Positions 21,536 through 33,414 of a DNA stretch of 64,000 bases are shown here, one piece after another. The notes beneath the pieces are model-generated. The model had not been told where the DNA came from. It searched no databases and worked only from the letters and a program-made list of their open reading frames with translations. The stretch spans positions 93,892,741 through 93,956,740 of the forward strand of contig NC_092879.1 of NCBI RefSeq assembly GCF_028372415.1. The letters run 5' to 3'. Source of the stretch: Notamacropus eugenii. Lineage: Eukaryota > Chordata > Mammalia > Diprotodontia > Macropodidae. How positions within the stretch are numbered: position 1 is the first letter of the stretch; every line of letters begins with the position of its first letter. Made by a program: the position numbers and the translations under genes.

Positions 21536-21785
21536 AATAATGGTGATAATGGCAGTAGCATTTATGTATCGCTTTAAGATTTGCAAAGTGCTTTACATGT
21601 TTTCAAATTCAGTCTTTACAATGATCTTTTGAAGGAGGTCCCATCATTTTTCCCATTTTATAGATGAGGAAATTGAGGCACAGAGAAGCTAATGACCTGC
21701 CTAAGGTCACAAAGCTAGTAAGCGTGTTGGAAGACTTTTGACTCCAAGTTCAATGCTCTACGTACTGTGCCACCTAGCTGCTTTT
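21536..21785 (-). mobile_element. THER1-type SINE, antisense, nearly complete
   Basis: Ordered phrases: gatttgcaaagtgctttaca, cattttatagatgaggaaat, gacctgcctaaggtcacaaa and finally ctgtgccacctagctgc. Ends cleanly at the head complement. Confidence 0.85.
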
Positions 21786-23369
21786 CATATACATGCTATT
21801 CTAGTGCTGAATCTCTTGAATCATGAGTTCCTCCAGCTCCACTGACAATTAGAAGACTTTTGGAAAGTAGGCTTACTAAGTTTCTAGGAATTTGGATTGG
21901 CAGTAGACAGAGAATGTTGGCCCTCATGGTCCTGCAGGACTATGCTGCACATGTCCTCCCTAGCTAAAATGTACAGATGGAACTGAGCTGCAGAGCATTC
22001 CCATAGCATCCTTGTTAGACATGGGGGATAAGAGTTATAGGGGCTTATGGAAAATAGTGAAGATGGTTAGGTGTATTTAGTGGTAAAAGTTCCAAAGGAG
22101 TCTCCTTCCCATTTGTAGATTACTGTGGCAAGATAAATCACAGATATAACTAGCAATTTTGACTTCTGGAGAAAGCATCATGAAAAGCGTCTCCAAGTTA
22201 AATTTAAAGAAGTCAGTCAGGGGGGGAGAAAGACCTCTGGGGAAAGAGACAATGGAGATGCTAAGAAGACATCTACAAGAGTGGCCACTGCATGAGGGAG
22301 CTGAGTCAGAGAAGGCTAGAGAGGATCTCACCTGGCATGGGGCCATGAGTGAGGGGTAGGGGAAGGAGAATGTGCACCATCTGGTAGCTTTTTATTTTAA
22401 GTAATTAATTTCTGCAAACTAGGTACTAAACTCAGTCTACATACTTGAAGAAAAAATGTGCTAGTAGCCCCCCTTTAAATTTTCACACCTGAGCAAAGCC
22501 CCAGTCACCCCACCCTAGTTACAGAAATAGTTCAAAGAAGAAAAGAAGCACAAAGGAGACAATAGGCCATAGTAGACCTCCTTAACCTACTGAGGCTACT
22601 TGGGCAGTAGGTGAAGAGGAGTTCAGAGAGAAAAAGGAAAAATGCTCCACAGCTGGTATTGGGCACAGAGGCTGCGGGCAGCTTCAGAAACTGTTTCCTC
22701 TCTTGACTTATCTTTGAACTTCACATGCCTTCCTTTATTCACATTCACTTTGTGGATTGTTTTTCTCATTTAGAGGTTTTTATTGAAATCAATGCCCCTT
22801 CAGAATGATGAAAGGAAGCGATGAATTTGAGCTATAGAAGTAAATAGCCAATCACGGATACACCGGACAACATCCCATCATCCACTCAGGAACCTTGGAA
22901 AAGGAAAATTACTTCTGTTACACTGGATGGCGGACTTGATTAAATATTTAGTAGGGCCTCCCCCCCTTTCACATATAGTGCCATCATCAAAGGCATAGGG
23001 AATATTTACATGCTTATCAAGGTAACGACAGGCCCTGCAGCTTTTCCCTTGACTTAGGGCTTCAGCCCTACCACGAACGAAGTCAGGGTTGGGCCAGCTT
23101 TGTCCTCTCTCCCATTCTGTGTTCAGCCTTGTCAGTCAGTCTAATGGGATGACCATCCCAAACTTGAGGTAGCCTCAGAGGCCTGGTGACAGAGTAGTAG
23201 AAGGGGCCATCACCAGAAGAAGACCCCTACTGATGAAATCATGTGTCCTGGAAAATCACAAGTACCTTGGAAAGCTTATGACTTCGAAGCAATGTATGCT
23301 CTTGTTGAAATAGCAGGGTCTGCAAACTACTGCGTGCTACTGAGTCTCATTCAGCTGGACCAATCTCTA
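21786..23369. other. Mostly unique; possible conserved stretch
   Basis: No repeat is named over 1.5 kb. 22690-23000 is AT-rich with preserved CpGs (gccaatcacggatacaccgg) and looks like unique, possibly constrained DNA. No gene-like frame was found. Confidence 0.35.
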
Positions 23370-24470
23370 CCTCCTGACTTGAGTAACCCCCAAAACTCTG
23401 TCCTGGGCCTTCCCTTCCTCTCCCCTCCCCTCCCCTCCCCTCCTCTCCTCTCCTCTCCTCTCCTCTCCTGTCCTCTCCTCTCCTCTCCTCTCTTCTCCTC
23501 TCTCTTCCCTCTTTCTCTCACTAATCTCATTACCTCTCATGGCTTCAGTAATTACTTCTATTTCTATGTACATGACTCTGAAGTCAATGACTGTCCAGTC
23601 CTGCGTTGATGACTGTCTGCTGCATGGCTCCACTTGGCAGTTCCGTTGGCACTTCCAACTCAACATGTCCAAAACAGGACTCACTATCTTTCTCCCCAAA
23701 ATTGCCCCTTCTCCATTTTCCTAGCTCTGTCCTTCCAGTCATCCAGATTCACAACCTCAGAATCATCTTCAATTCTTCCCTATCCAAACCATGCCTGTCC
23801 TATCAGTTGCCAAGTCTTACCGATCCTTTCTCCACATTTCCTGAATGTCCCATTCTTTCCACTCACATAGTCACTGCCTATCCTTAGGCCCTTATCACTA
23901 GTTCCTGGGCTATCATTATTACCTCCTAATTGACCTCCTTGCTTCCAGTCTCTCCCCTCTCCAATGTATCTTTCACACAGCTACCAAATAAACCCCTCCA
24001 AGATAGAAGTCTGACCTTGTCAGTCTCCTGGTCAAAAATTGCCAGTGCCTTCCTCTTGTCATTAGAATAAACTAAAAGCTCCTCTGGCCTCCACCTACCA
24101 CACTAGGCTATTTCACCTCATGACCCCTCATGCACTCTACATTCGGCCAAGCTCGCCACCATGCTTTCCCCCAGCATCAATGTCTTTTCTCCTGTCTCTG
24201 TGCTTTTGTTCCTAGAATGCTCTTCCTCTTCATCTCAACCTTTTAGGTTCCCTCAAGGCTCTGTTTCAGGGCCGCCTCCTACATGCAGCCTTTCCTGGTC
24301 CCCAAGGTAGTACTTTCACTCCCGTGAAATAATCTTGTGTCTATCTCTGTGTATGGCAGATCCCCCAGCACAAAGTACGCTGCTCGAGGGCAGACGATTA
24401 TTTTTGGTTTAATTTTGTTTCTTTTGTCTTTGGTATTGCCAACATTGAAGAAAGTGTTCAGCACTTAGAG
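23370..24470 (+). mobile_element. L2/CR1-clade LINE, RT to 3' end, with internal microsatellite
   Basis: NPQNSVLGLPFL near 23387 matches the RT box PQGSVLGPLLF. After a CTCCT tract the RT resumes as SHGFSNYFYFYVHDSE (family SHGF then YADDTQLY), so the catalytic box is lost. QLNMSKTGLTIFLP near 23660 matches QLNPSKTELLLFP. The C-terminal region and 3' UTR run to about 24470. A dead copy. Confidence 0.8.
23417..23517. repeat. (CCCCT)n then (CTCCT)n microsatellite inside L2
   Basis: Near-pure pentamers with a few C/T changes, lying between two recognisable RT boxes of the L2 copy. Confidence 0.9.
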
Positions 24471-24529
24471 AGTTTTATGTTGGCTTTATAGAGGTTTGCC
24501 AAGCTGGCATTTATCGCATCTCCATTGGC

Positions 24530-24735
24530 TAAGAGAGGCAATGGGATGTTGCAGAGAGAACAGGAGGTCAAAAGTCAGAAGATTGCTGTTTATGTTTTGA
24601 CTCTGTAACCTCCTAACTGGGGGACCTTGGGCCACATCACTTCACCTTTCTGAGCATCAGTTTCCCCATTTGTAAAAACAGAGTGTTGGACTCAGTCATT
24701 ACCAAGGTCTCTTCTAATGAGGGTTCTATACCGTT
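24530..24735 (+). mobile_element. MIR SINE, plus
   Basis: gaggcaatgggatgttgcag, gaccttgggccacatcactt, agcatcagtttccccatttg and agagtgttggactcagtcat occur in MIR order. Confidence 0.75.
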
Positions 24736-25299
24736 ACTATTCTGTTGACCAGGATGTGGAAATGGCCTCATTAAGCAGAACTGCCTATTCTCATGGTATT
24801 TGTTAAAACTGGATTTTGTCTGTATCACTTATACATGACATACTGTGCTAGCACTATAGGCTTAATCTGACATGTCACTGTCATACTGGGCAGTCTTGGA
24901 AGGGCCCTTGCCTGCCTTCCTGTTCAGCCAAGTCATTAGAATCAACTGCCCCTGAAAGTTTTATTCCAGCAAGAACCCCTAGGAACCCTTTTATAAACCG
25001 TACCTAGGAAAATATCAGTGAAACTTGGGCTGAAGTTCAGGGAGGATTGGATTGGGGCATCTCTCTTTTATAGATCACCGAGTAGGCAGTGAAAAAAGTA
25101 GCATGCCATGATGTCTAGACTTGTCTAATAAACTTTTCCTGATCTTCCTGCCCCCAATTTCTCCCTTCCCCATCCTCATATATACTGTATTCCAAGACTG
25201 TATTCCAATCATCCTTAAGGGCTGTTTTCATCATGTCACACCCTTGGTAAAGTTAAAACAACCTCCTCCCCCATTTTTATAGAATAAAATGCAAATCCA
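24736..25299. other. No feature seen
   Basis: Unique sequence of average composition. Nothing coding or repeat-like was recognised apart from a short L2-like phrase near 25135-25260. Confidence 0.3.
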
Positions 25300-26230
25300 T
25301 GTCAAGTTTTCTTTTTGTCTATTTTTGTTTTTAAAAAGTTTTATTGATATTTTCTGGGATTTTTTTGCATCACTATAGTATTCCATGTATCCCTCTCCCT
25401 CCCCAAAAGCCATCCCATATGAGAGTATTCTTTTGGAGATTAAAAAAAAAGGTCAGTACAGGAGATCAAAACTCTGAAAGAATACAGAAACACATGCAAT
25501 GTGTAAAACCTGAGGACCTCCCTCTTTCATGAAGGAGCAGGCTGGGGGTGTCTTCTTGTATCTCTTCATTTGAGCTCTCCAATTTTGTTACATTTACTTT
25601 CCATTTGAGAGGTGTGTGTCATCGTTCTTTTCGTTTACATTGTTGCAATTACTGTGCATGTTATTTTCTTGGCTCTGCTTATTTCCCTGTACATCCGTTT
25701 ATGTAGTTCTTTCCATGCTTCTCAGTTTTCATCATATACATCATTTCTTATAGCAATAGTCTATACTGTAGTAATATAGTAATATTCCATTACATTCACA
25801 TACCACAATTTGTTTAACCATAATTGATGGGGATCTACTTTGTTTCCAATCCATAGTTACCTTTGAAAAAAGTACTTCTATCAATATTTTTGCAATATAT
25901 GGAGATTTTTTCTTATCTATATCTTCCTTAGGGGAAAAGTGTAGTAATGGAGTCTCTGGTTCTTGGGATATGAACACTTTAGTCACTTTATCTGCACCAT
26001 TCTAAGTGGCTTTCCCAAAGGGTTGTCCAGGTGCACTGTTCCATCCACAATATACCAGCCTATCTTGTCACAGCCCCTCCAACATTAATTGCTGCCATTT
26101 TTGCAAATTTTCTGGTTATAAGGTGAAACCTCAGCATTATTTTGATCTGCATCTTAATATTAGTGATTATTTTTACTAATGAACCTATAATTAATATACT
26201 TATTCATTATAAAGTATATAATATAATCAA
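25300..26230 (-). mobile_element. L1 LINE 3' region, antisense
   Basis: On the minus strand a frame reads PETPLLHFSPKE then VTMDWKQSRSPSIMVKQIVV and CNGILLYYYS, matching the order of L1 ORF2 C-terminal phrases (PAIPLLG, then W then YTMEYYAAI). The plus-strand text aatattccattacattcaca and gatgggg, then tttgtttccaat is the familiar antisense L1 3' region. 5'-truncated. Confidence 0.8.
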
Positions 26231-26257
26231 CATATATTAATGATATATGTTAATATA

Positions 26258-26400
26258 CAGTTGTTGTTGTTCAGTTGTTCAGTCATGTCCAACTCTTTGT
26301 GACCTGTGGATTATTTTTTCCATGGGATTTATTGGGAAAGATCCTAGAGTGGTCTGCCATTTTCTTCCTTAGTAGATCACTTATCACTGTGACTGCATAG
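26258..26400 (-). mobile_element. SINE with RTE/BovB-type tail, antisense
   Basis: tgttgttgttcagttgttca and gtcatgtccaactctttgtg are the reverse complement of the agtcggacacgactgaac-type tail shared by RTE/BovB LINEs and their SINEs. gtctgccattttcttcctta is the body. The (CTTC)n tract follows. Confidence 0.8.
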
Positions 26401-26427
26401 CTTATGTGACTTTCTCTTGCTTTCCCT

Positions 26428-26556
26428 TGCCTTCCTTCCTTCCTTCCTTCCTTCCTTCCTTCCTTCCTTCCTTCCTTCCTTCCTTCCTTCCTTCCTTCCT
26501 TCCTTCCTTCCTTCCTTCTTTTCTCTCTTTCTTCCTTCCTCTCTTCCTTCCTTCCT
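26428..26556. repeat. (CTTC)n microsatellite
   Basis: About 22 pure CTTC units to 26519, then imperfect units. The Lys/Arg/Glu frame on the minus strand is a repeat product. Confidence 0.97.
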
Positions 26557-26900
26557 GACACTATACTCAGTGCTGGAGATACAAAGACAAAAATGAAACT
26601 GTCCCTGCCCTCAAGGAGTTTGCCTTCTGTTGGGGGTGAAGGGTGGGCAGAGGGACAAACGTGTCATAGGTGAGTAAATATGATTTAACACGGTAATTTT
26701 GGGAGGAAGGTAGGAGTGAGGAGGCAAAGCCTTGGGTAGGAGGTGAGATGTGGGGAAGGCACAATTCTTTCTTGGTATGGGAGACAGCCTTATGCAAATG
26801 CATGTAGATGGGACATGGAGGATCACACAGGGAGAATAGCAAGTAGGCCAGTTTGTCTTGGACTTAGTGCATGGAGAGTAATGTTTAATGCATATGGGGA
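26557..26900 (-). mobile_element. L2 LINE 3' end, antisense, then a MIR piece
   Basis: gacactatactcagtgctgg, agatacaaagacaaaaatga and gccctcaaggagtttgcctt are the L2 3' UTR in reverse; the C-terminal region follows. A plus-strand MIR core (gggcctcagtttctgccaat) lies at about 26925-27005. Confidence 0.75.
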
Positions 26901-27005
26901 AAGAGTACAAGTAGAATTCTTTGCCTCTCTGGGCCTCAGTTTCTGCCAATGGAAAAAAGAAGGAAAAAAAGTAGATGATCACTAAGGTCCTGTCCAGCTC
27001 TATAG

Positions 27006-27349
27006 ATGTCAATTGACAAAAATGTGGTAGTGGGGTATGGGAGGAGGTGTTTGAAGGGGGGAAGGGCCCTAGGGCACAGGCTGTGGTTGAGGTGGAGGAG
27101 AACTGGTAGCTGAGAGGAGAATTTCTTGGGATGGGCTCCCAGTTACTTTAGATGCCCTGAAACATTATCCATACCTCTGACAATGGATAAAACATTTTTC
27201 AGAGAAGGCAGTCCCACTTCATTATGCATTTTCTGGGCTCATTACTGGTTTTAAAGTTCTCTGAGTTGTGCCGCCTTTAGCGACCTTTTCCTTTACATTG
27301 TTGTGATTATCAGGTGTATAGAATGTAGCAGTCTTTAGAATAAAAGAGG
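27006..27349. other. No feature seen
   Basis: Unique G-rich then mixed sequence. Confidence 0.3.
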
Positions 27350-27475
27350 ATCCCTCCATTAGAGGGTAAGCTCCCTGAGGCGAGGAAGCACATACAGCTT
27401 TGTTCTTGTATCCTCTGCAGGTAGTGCAGTGCTTAGCCGACAATAGGTGCCTAATAAATGCTTGTTGGATTGAAT
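27350..27475 (+). mobile_element. L2 LINE 3' tip
   Basis: gagggtaagctccctgaggc, cttgtatcctctgcaggtag and gtgcctaataaatgcttgtt are the last part of L2. Confidence 0.8.
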
Positions 27476-27699
27476 GATGTCATTCTTTTGGTTCTCTTGG
27501 CTTCTCTCTGATGACAGTCTTGCCCCATTATCCGAATTCCTCACATTCGTCTTTTCTTACAGCACCATAATTTCTGTTGCAATCATATGCCAAAGTTGGC
27601 TCAAACCATTGCCTAACCGGGGGCACCCATTTTGTTTCTGTCTTTCACTGCCACAAAGAGTTGATGCTATGAAGATTTTGCTGTATTTAGGGTTAGGGT

Positions 27700-27840
27700 T
27701 CAACTTAGCACACGGAGCATGACTGTTGCCAAGTCACTTAACCTCTCTGACCTTAGTTTCCTTCTCTGCAGAATGACAGATTTGGATCAGGTGGCCCTTG
27801 AGGTCCCTTCCAGCTGGAAATCCATCGTCCTCTGCTCCTT
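27700..27840 (+). mobile_element. MIR SINE fragment, plus
   Basis: gccaagtcacttaacctctc, gaccttagtttccttctctg and ggtcccttccagctggaaat in MIR order; no head. Confidence 0.75.
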
Positions 27841-28514
27841 GCAGCGGGATCGCTGAGTCTCTTTTCTTCTTGCATTGCATTGCATTCCAAAGACAGAAAT
27901 ACTAACCTTTGGCTCAAGCCCCATTTGAGAAAACTGAGCTGAAGCTTTGTTGCCTTGGCAGATCTTCCAGCCCAGCACTCAACAGGACTAGAACTTGGAC
28001 TAGTTGGAGGAACAGATTTCCTGAAAGAATTGATGTTGACATTGAAACTGAATGACTTGTGTCCCCCATCTTCGCCTCTGTATCTGCTGACAGTAGCCTC
28101 TCTTCAGGGCCCCAAGGTGACCTATTGAAATACAACAGAGTGAAAGAAATATCTTTTCTCTCACTTCATTGTAGTGGTTGAGGTGACTAGCATTCTATTT
28201 GACAACCTTCTTTTCTCATTCTCATGTTGCACTGTCTTGTCTCTGTCCCACTCAGTTGTATAAATTCAGTTCCACAACCAATCTCTGCACTTGAAATGGA
28301 TTTTTGCACATCAGTCTCTCCCCCCTCCCCTATTTCTGTTTTAGTTCAAGTAGCTCCTTGAACCCAAGCCTGGTTCAGGTGCCTGGTCCTTTGTGGCCTC
28401 TTCCCGTTCTGTCCCCTTTTCACTCCCCTTCCCTTCCTCCTCGCCCTTTCTCTAGTTGCCCCTTGGACTGGTATCTGTATCTTGCTATAAATGTGTTGCC
28501 ACCACATTGTATAC
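27841..28514. other. No feature seen
   Basis: Unique sequence with a CT-rich part at 28310-28460. No credible exon was found. Confidence 0.3.
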
Positions 28515-28740
28515 TCATATAATAATAAGGCTAGCATTATATAACACTTTAAGGTCTGCCAAGCATTTTACACAACAACCCTGTGGGGGCAGTATCAACA
28601 TTTTACAGATGAGGGAACCGAGGCTCAGAGAAGTTAAGACACTTGTTAGGGGGTTAGCAATTCAGCTAGTATACGTCCAAGGTGGTTTTTCAGATTCCTG
28701 ATCAAACACTCTTTATTCTACCAGCAAGTTATGTCTTTGC
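28515..28740 (-). mobile_element. THER1-type SINE, antisense
   Basis: taataataaggctagcatta, cattttacagatgagggaac and agaagttaagacacttgtta, with a degraded end near 28700. Confidence 0.75.
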
Positions 28741-29164
28741 AAATGTGGTTGATGTCGCATGCTCAAACCAGGCCTCTCTAGCCTAGATACAAGGCCAGTT
28801 TTCTTCTCATGACCCTGCTCCAATCTCAAATCCAGGCCAGGCCACTCCTATTCAAGGCTGAGTCTCACCCCTGACCATACACTAGGGTGATCTTTTGCCC
28901 CTACTTTGATTCCAGGCAGGGTCTTACCCTCTGACCCATCTCTAACCCTGATCCCTGCCCAGATTATAAACCAGGTCTCAGCCCCATCTCTACACCATAG
29001 CTCCCACTTCAGCTCTGGTTCTGAGCCTAAACATAACCTCAGCTCCAGATTCCTGGGCTCCTGGGCTCCAGGTCCAGAATCAAGCCACACCCCAAGTTCC
29101 AGTGAGGGCCAAAGTTGCAATAAGTTACAGGTAGGATGTCACAGCAACCCAGGGCCCAGGCTCC
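28741..29164. other. CT-rich flank upstream of the OSBP pseudogene
   Basis: Loose recurrent phrases such as ctcaaatccagg, tctcagcccc, ctctgaccc and ctaaccctgatcc suggest a decayed tandem repeat with units near 25-35 bp. It does not resemble the Gly/Ala-rich OSBP N-terminus. Confidence 0.35.
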
Positions 29165-31160
29165 TTGGAAGGTCGGCTCTGTAAGTGGAATAACTGCCTG
29201 AAGATCTACCAGTCCCACTGGTTCATGCTGAGCCATGGGCTGCTTAGCTATTATTGCAGTAAGGCTGAGATGTGTCATTCTTGCCAGGGCACCATCAACA
29301 TGGCTTCTGCCACCATAACCACTGAGCATTCTTGCAACTTTCTAATTTCTAATGGTGGTTCCTACACCTATCAACTCAAGGCCAGCTCAGAAACTGAGCA
29401 GCAAGGTCAAATTAATGCCTTGGAGTTGGCCAAGGCCAAGGCTGCTAAGGTGCTCATTGCTTCTGATGACTCAGAAGAAGCCTCTGTTTCCTTCTGCCGG
29501 GCAGGCAAGATGGAGTTGCAGAGTGCCTGCATATTCTCACTCCAAAAGGAGAGGATGTGACCACATCCACTAAGGTGGTGGCTGCACAGGGCCTTGTGAG
29601 GCAGAGTGCCCTCAGGGAGTTGGAGACCATGAAGATGCCTCAGGACAGCTGTGCAGTGATAGAGCAGATCATTGAACAGGCCACACTCCTCCGTCTGATG
29701 CTATTACTAATACCTGTAAAGATTTCCTAGAGTTGGCTCAGATACAGGGCAAGAAATGGCTGAAGTCTCTGCAGTATGAAAAAGAAAAGCAGGTTCAACT
29801 GGAGAAGACCTTAGAACAGCTGGGGAAACAGCATAATCACCTGGAAAGATGCTTACAAAGAGCACCAGTGATGGTGGTAGAAAAAAACAAGAACTATTTT
29901 GGCAAAGGATCTATGAGGGATGAGGACGAATGGGAAACCAGCACTCTTCCTGAGGTCAGTCGAGTGCCTGAGGACCTGCGCCACCAATGTAAGGGCACCC
30001 ACAATGTGGTGGGCCCAGCAGGGACACCAGGCTCAGGGACCAATACAAGCAGCAGTTGAAAAAGTCTCTAAAGGCCTAAAGAACTTGAATTCCACAGAAG
30101 CCCAACTATAGCCTTAACTTATGGAGTATTATCAAGACCTACGTTGGCAAGGAGCTCTCCAAAATCTTCAGCAAGCCTTTGTCCATGCTCCAGCGCCTCA
30201 TCAAAGATCTGGAATACCATGAGTTGCTAGACCAAGCTGCCCAATGTGAGAATGAGAACTCCCTCAAATAGCTGTGCCATGTGGCAGCTGTCATCATGTT
30301 CCCCTACACCACTACTACCTTCTGTACTAACAAACCCTTTGAGCCACTCCTTGGGAGACCTTTGAGCTGGACCCAAATGGAAGAAAATGTCTTTCCTTCT
30401 CTTTGTGAGCAGGGGAGTCACCATCCTCCTGCTATAGCACATCATGTCAATTCCAGAAATGTTTGGCCATTACACCAGGAAATCAAAATGACCAGCAAGT
30501 TCTATGGCAAATGTCTGCCATCACACTGAGTGACACTGTTCATTGTATCTTCCATGCCACTGGTCATCACTACATGTGGAAAAAAAGCCATCACCACAGT
30601 GAACAATATTATTGTAGGAAAACTGTGGATAGATCTGATGAGATAGAATTCGCAAATCACAAGATGAGAAAAAGATCACTGGATAAGTGACAGAACCTTC
30701 AAAAATATGCACTTTGTCTTTCAGGGAATCTGGGATGAGAAAATCGAGTGTTTCCAAGTGCTTCCAGCTAACAAGCATATTGGACAGGATGCTCAAGAGA
30801 GAAACCAAGAAACAGAGCACAGAGTCATTCTCTGGTAGGGGGTTCCTCTACCTGAGAATGTAGAGAAGTATCTCAGAGTTTGCCCTGACTCTCAATGCTT
30901 GCGAAGATGGCATAGCTCCCATAGATAGCCAATTGTGACCTCACCAAAGAATGATAGAAAGTAGACGCTGGGATGAAGCAAGTCAGAAGACAGAAGCTGA
31001 AACTCTGAGAGTCACAGTTTCTGGGGCTTGTACCCCCTACAAGGCATTGTGGTTTGAGCAGAAGGAAGACCCAATTACCAAGGAGCTGATCCATATGTAT
31101 AGGGAAGGATACTGGGAGGGTTAAGAAAAACGGGACTGGTTCTCATGCCTGGGCCATTTT
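29165..31160 (+). pseudogene. OSBP: Processed pseudogene of oxysterol-binding protein 1
   Basis: OSBP is a cytosolic sterol/PI4P exchange protein acting at ER-Golgi contacts. From 29165 the translation follows OSBP without introns: the PH domain (KAEMCHSCQGTIN, SCNFLISNGG, LELAKAKAAK), then KSLQYEKEKQ and KQHNHLER near 29763-29850, then MLQRLIKDLEYHELLDQAA near 30186, the sterol-domain signature EQGSHHPP near 30407 (family EQVSHHPP), IHCIFHATGHHYMWKK-like sequence near 30540, and the C-terminus ALWFEQKEDPITKEL near 31040 ending near 31155. Details fit OSBP better than OSBP2. The N-terminus before the PH domain is missing. There are several stops, frameshifts and a lost linker, and an in-frame TAA follows GYWEG. 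It cannot make a working protein. Confidence 0.92.
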
Positions 31161-31585
31161 CTGAAAGTGAAGGAACAGGAGTAAAGGGGAATCAGAGGGA
31201 AAGAGGAGAAAGGTTGGGGGAGGGCAGGCAGTTGTGACTGCCTTTGTTATTTTTTCAAGTTTGTCTTTCTTAGCCAGTCGTTTGTTCCAAGTCTGTCACC
31301 AGAAGCAGGAGCCAGTGATGACATATGGCCAGGTGACTGAAGGCGATTATTATTTTATATCTGCGAGAGATTTTGATCTTTGGCTCTTTTCTCTCTTTTT
31401 TGGCCATCGTTTTAAATGATAGATTTTCTGAAAAATTTTGTTTCAATACAAAAAATGCAAGATAATTTACAAACAAACTACCCACAAAGTACATTCCCCT
31501 CAAATAGTTAAGCAAAAAAGTCTTAGAGGGATTACAACTGGTACTTCAAGTAACCTTGAAATATTAAATAACTAAAAAAGAAAGT
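31161..31585 (+). other. Possible OSBP pseudogene 3' UTR
   Basis: Continues from the OSBP stop without a recognised repeat and ends in an A-rich stretch (ataactaaaaaagaaag) just before a CR1/L3 copy. It may be the retrocopied 3' UTR and decayed tail; I could not identify the target duplication. Confidence 0.4.
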
Positions 31586-31589
31586 CGTG

Positions 31590-32500
31590 CTGTCCTGTGC
31601 CCTGGTCAGACCATATCAGTAATGCTGTGTTCAATTCTGCTTGGCACATTTGGGCATGGATGTTGACAAGCTGGGAAACATCCAGAGAAAGGTGACCCCA
31701 GTGGCCAAGGCCCTGGAGACCATGCCATGCAAGGATCCGTCATGATACTGAAGCTGGAGAAGGCTTCAGGGAACTGCCTCCAAGTGTTGGAAGGGTTGGA
31801 AGGGTTATCTCTGAGTGTGGCTGCAGAGGGCAAATAGAGAGAAGTGAGGGAAAAGAAAGCTTCCTAATAATTCCCCAAAATCACAAATGGAGGTAGTAGG
31901 ATTCTTCTCAATGGAGATCCTCAAGCAAAGGCTGGTGGATCAGCATGAGCTGTGGCTGTGGTAGGAAGTGTTCCTATCCAAGTATGTTTCGTCCCTTCTG
32001 ACTCAGAGAGTCTGTGATTCTAGTACAACATAGCCACATGAGTTAGGGCACATGGGTGAGAGGGAGCACACGGCCTGGGTAGAGAACATCGGCCACTTCC
32101 AGAACACAGGAAGAAGGGGAGCAGACCTGTGGGTTAGAAGGGACACATAAGGTTAGATCAGAGTGTAGAGAGCCTTGAATGCCAAACTGACAGCTGGATT
32201 GGAGCCCATTGGAAAGGGGAAGTCACTCACTGCAGGTTCTCTTAAACAAACAAACAAAAAACCACCTCTTGTTATACAACCACTGTGATTTCTGAATATA
32301 TACTTCCAGCTCTGAATTCTTTACTGTACCAAACAGCCTGCTTCTGGAAGTAGTGAGGGTCACGTTACTGGATGTGTTCAAGTAAAGGCTAGAAGGCCAT
32401 CTGTTAAGCAATGTAAAAGCAATTGCTATGCTGCAGGGCAGATTGGACTGTGTCGATGTCTAAGATTCCTTCCAATTCCCAGTCCTATGATTCTCTAAAA
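31590..32500 (+). mobile_element. CR1/L3 LINE 3' region, interrupted by L2
   Basis: ccctggtcagaccatatcag, gctgtgttcaattctgcttg and gctgggaaacatccagagaa then gtgac are CR1/L3 phrases; the end gtgttcaagtaaaggctaga, gaaggccatctgttaagcaa and attccttccaattcccagtc lies at 32360-32490. At about 32090-32225 an antisense L2 piece (gccttgaatgccaaactgac) separates the two parts. Confidence 0.75.
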
Positions 32501-33244
32501 TGTTATTGCTGTTTAAATGATAGGAAAGAATTATTAAATTAAAATAAAAATGGCCAGAGGCTTATTCTTGCTGTGAATGGATAATTACCACACCTGGGGC
32601 AGCCCTTTTGATGGAGCAGAAGGTCCAAGTAAAACATTACTCAGAAGAGACAGAGAGTTGTTATAGAGAAAGTTTTTAAGGCCCACAAACATTGTTGGAA
32701 ACCACTACTTGGAAAATTTCAGATTCTTGGAAATGTTTTGAAATGTGAAAATGAACATTTCTGCCACCTCTTGGCTCAGCCTAGGGCTTCCTTCTGTGTT
32801 GTCTTCCAGGGCACAAATCAATTTCTTCTCCCACCGGTTCAAATCAATTCAGATCCAGTGTGGAGCTAGAGCAGGTGGCCTAAGGGCTCTGCCCACTTGT
32901 GAGTCTGCCTTTTGGTATTTAAGGGGTAATGCAGGCTTGGTCTCTGGCATCGAGACATGACTTCATTAGGGCTGGGCAAATCAGCTTGGTTCTGTAAGAA
33001 TGGACCACATGGTTAGGTTAGCTGGGAAGGTTAAGCAATCACGACAGTCAGGATTCTCACCCTTTGCATTTTAAGGTACTTTGTCCTTTCAGGCCATCAG
33101 AGGAAGTCCAGTAGTGGTACTTAGAAGAAGAAGCATTATTCGACTTGCAGAAACTAACGCCATTCAGTCCTTGTCTGATTTTTCCAGATTATAAAACAGA
33201 TCTATGGGAGGCTTGGGGTGGGCCTTTGGAGTACCTTGGTTGAT
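32501..33244. other. No feature seen
   Basis: Unique sequence between LINE pieces. No frame with family likeness was found. Confidence 0.3.
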
Positions 33245-33395
33245 TTGAATGAATATTAATTAATATTATTTGAATTTATTAAGTGCCTAGTATGTGCCAG
33301 CCCTGAAGAAGTTTACATTCTACCTAGGGATCTGGTGTGTACCCACATAAGAAAATGCAACATGATATGAGAAAAGAGAACACTCAGCAATTTGG
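33245..33395 (-). mobile_element. L2 LINE 3' tip, antisense
   Basis: gaatttattaagtgcctagt and atgtgccagccctgaagaag are the reversed L2 3' end. Confidence 0.75.
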
Positions 33396-33414
33396 GGGAA
33401 TCAGGGAAAACTTC

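Noticed and set aside
26283-26561. Lys/Arg/Glu-rich minus-strand frame
   Set aside because: Translation of (CTTC)n.
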